Source of the DNA: Nemopilema nomurai
Lineage: Eukaryota > Cnidaria > Scyphozoa > Rhizostomeae > Rhizostomatidae
Reading direction: 5' to 3'
Length of the DNA stretch: 64,000 nt
Assembly (NCBI GenBank): GCA_003864495.1
Contig: PEDN01001352.1
Coordinates: 558,001 to 622,000, forward strand
The translations under genes were made by a program, and so were the position numbers. The notes under the pieces are model-generated. The model saw nothing but the letters and a program-made list of their open reading frames with translations, searched no databases and was not told the origin of the DNA. Shown here one piece after another: positions 62,692 through 64,000 of the stretch; the first letter of the stretch is position 1, and every line of letters begins with the position of its first letter.

Positions 62692-62838
62692 TCAGCATTG
62701 CTGCCAAAACAAGTAATTTTTCCTGCGCGTTTTGTCGTAACCTGCTTTTTCCAATGCTTTTTCAAAAGCTTCTGGAATATGGTTGTTTTCCTTCACTTTT
62801 TCCCACTCTGCAAGGATGGGTTCCAACGAGTTGGGAGT
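62692..62838 (-). CDS. Probable terminal coding exon, unrecognised protein
   Basis: The - strand frame reads PNSLEPILAEWEKVKENN, then HIPEAFEKALEKAGYDKTRR, and ends NYLFWQQC before TGA. It is rich in charged helix-forming residues, has a coding-like composition unlike its surroundings, and is followed at once by AATAAA. The likely acceptor is CAG at 62839-62841 (read on -), but its pyrimidine tract is poor. A second option is near 62895, which would add YLIDRCDWLINSPNQRPQ in frame. I do not recognise the family. Upstream exons would lie to the right; none was found before 64000. Confidence 0.45.
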   Translation of the reverse strand, partial: TPNSLEPILAEWEKVKENNHIPEAFEKALEKAGYDKTRRKNYLFWQQC

Positions 62839-62899
62839 CTGTGGTCGTTGATTGGGTGAATTGATTAGCCAATCGCATCGATCGATCAAGTAGCTGGAG

Positions 62900-64000
62900 T
62901 GCAGTAGCTTGATAAAGCTTCCAGGGCACAGGCACCTTTGTACCGGCTAAAAGATTGAACAGTTACCTAGAATGCTCCTTTACTCTCGCCTTGGTTTGCG
63001 AGGGCATGCGAATTGGAAGTGAGCTAACGACAGCTGCTAATGCCAGGGACAATAAATAAAATACTAAAATTGACTGCTGTAAAGGCAATGCTAGGGTATA
63101 AGGACCATTTCACACCGGCATTCCTATTTCATAAATTGTGGGTAAAATTCTTAATAGAAACAAGAGCGTAAACAACCAAAAGATTTCCACTGTTAGCTTG
63201 AGAAACCAGACTTAGACAATAAAAGTTTACACAATTTCCACATGTTTGTCTGTTGTCTGACTATTTTGCCCAAGATTTAAGCAAGCCTTGATGAATGGTC
63301 CTTTTTCTGTCAGATCGTATTTTGAAAATTTATTTGTACTTGCAAAAGATATGCTTACTCTGTGCATTTTAACAAAAATTCCTGTCATAGTGTTTTATCA
63401 AGGATTTCCCAAGGAAAAAATAACGTCCATTGCATGACCAGAGCGCCGCTTGCTGTATTAACTAGGAACACTTGCCTCTTGTCTAAAATGAAAAGCTGCT
63501 TAAAATTACCGGAACTTTCCCGATGGTTTCGAACTAAACGTCTTTAAATACGTTCCATCCCTTTCCTTTCTTCCCATGATTTGCCCAAAGATTGGAAAAG
63601 ACCACCGTAAAGTTTGATAATTGGTTCCTGAGCTATTCTTAAGTAGATCCCGCTGTATCCTGTCCGAATTACCGAAAGTCAAGGAGTTTGAAATCATATT
63701 TTAACATGTATGAGAGGCACAGGCTGACGACTCGTAAATCACTTTGGAGCTGATAGAAGCCAATTTACTTCGGCATTCACCTAGACATCCTTACCACTCA
63801 CAAAAAGCATCGGACCCAAAGCGTAGAAATACGACGCACCCTCGTGGTCTTCTTTAATCGTACCTCTTCATTAAAAAAGTAGGGCAAAGTTTTAAATAAA
63901 CTGATGGTAGTTCTTTTATAGAGAGTTTGACCTGCGACTTTCTTGACACTTTCGTTCTATTCCTATTTGAAATCGCTTTGAAATAGAATTGAGTAATGGA
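62900..64000. other. Right-hand edge, no gene recognised
   Basis: If the - strand terminal exon is real, this is its upstream intron. Short open frames on both strands (63362-63547 +, 63506-63697 -) overlap each other and show no family. Confidence 0.4.

Overview
The window is AT-rich animal genomic DNA. Its genes are split into many short exons with GT-AG introns, and there are no operons, ribosome binding sites or bacterial elements. The encoded proteins are clear orthologues of conserved metazoan proteins, and their exon structure resembles that of vertebrates while the sequences are well diverged. An invertebrate fits best, most likely a cnidarian such as a coral or sea anemone. That placement is an inference, because nothing in the window fixes the taxon.

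Four protein genes were reconstructed by joining exons whose reading phases agree at every junction. All lie on the + strand in the first 39.5 kb. (1) Exportin-5 (XPO5), bases 70-13843: the last 21 coding exons, about 596 residues and roughly the C-terminal half; its 5' exons lie outside the window. One of its introns has the signals of a minor-spliceosome (U12-type) intron. (2) PPP1R37 (LRRC68), 15991-26646: 10 coding exons, 876 residues, with a KSVTF PP1-docking motif followed by a leucine-rich repeat domain. (3) A FAM177-family gene, 29030-32741: 4 coding exons, 205 residues. (4) ZCCHC8, 36556-39488: 2 coding exons, 649 residues, with coiled coil, zinc knuckle, PSP domain and a conserved C-terminal segment. 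XPO5 exports pre-miRNAs and ZCCHC8 belongs to the nuclear exosome targeting (NEXT) complex, so two RNA-metabolism genes are close together, but nothing shows functional linkage. The four genes are separated by 2-4 kb.

From 39.5 to 62.7 kb no convincing gene was found. This stretch holds a weak candidate first exon near 46.8 kb (TATA-like box plus a Kozak-like ATG), a 112-bp palindromic MITE-like element at 60.7 kb and several short tandem repeats. At 62.7-62.8 kb the - strand carries a probable terminal coding exon of an unrecognised gene, with AATAAA just after its stop; the rest of that gene would lie to the right.

No tRNA, rRNA, CRISPR array, intact transposon or viral insertion was recognised. 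I see no new multi-gene system. The observations most worth a second look are the U12-type intron in XPO5, the histidine-rich patch in PPP1R37, the divergent N-terminus of the FAM177 protein, the reduced exon number and shortened zinc knuckle of ZCCHC8, and the unrecognised - strand terminal exon.
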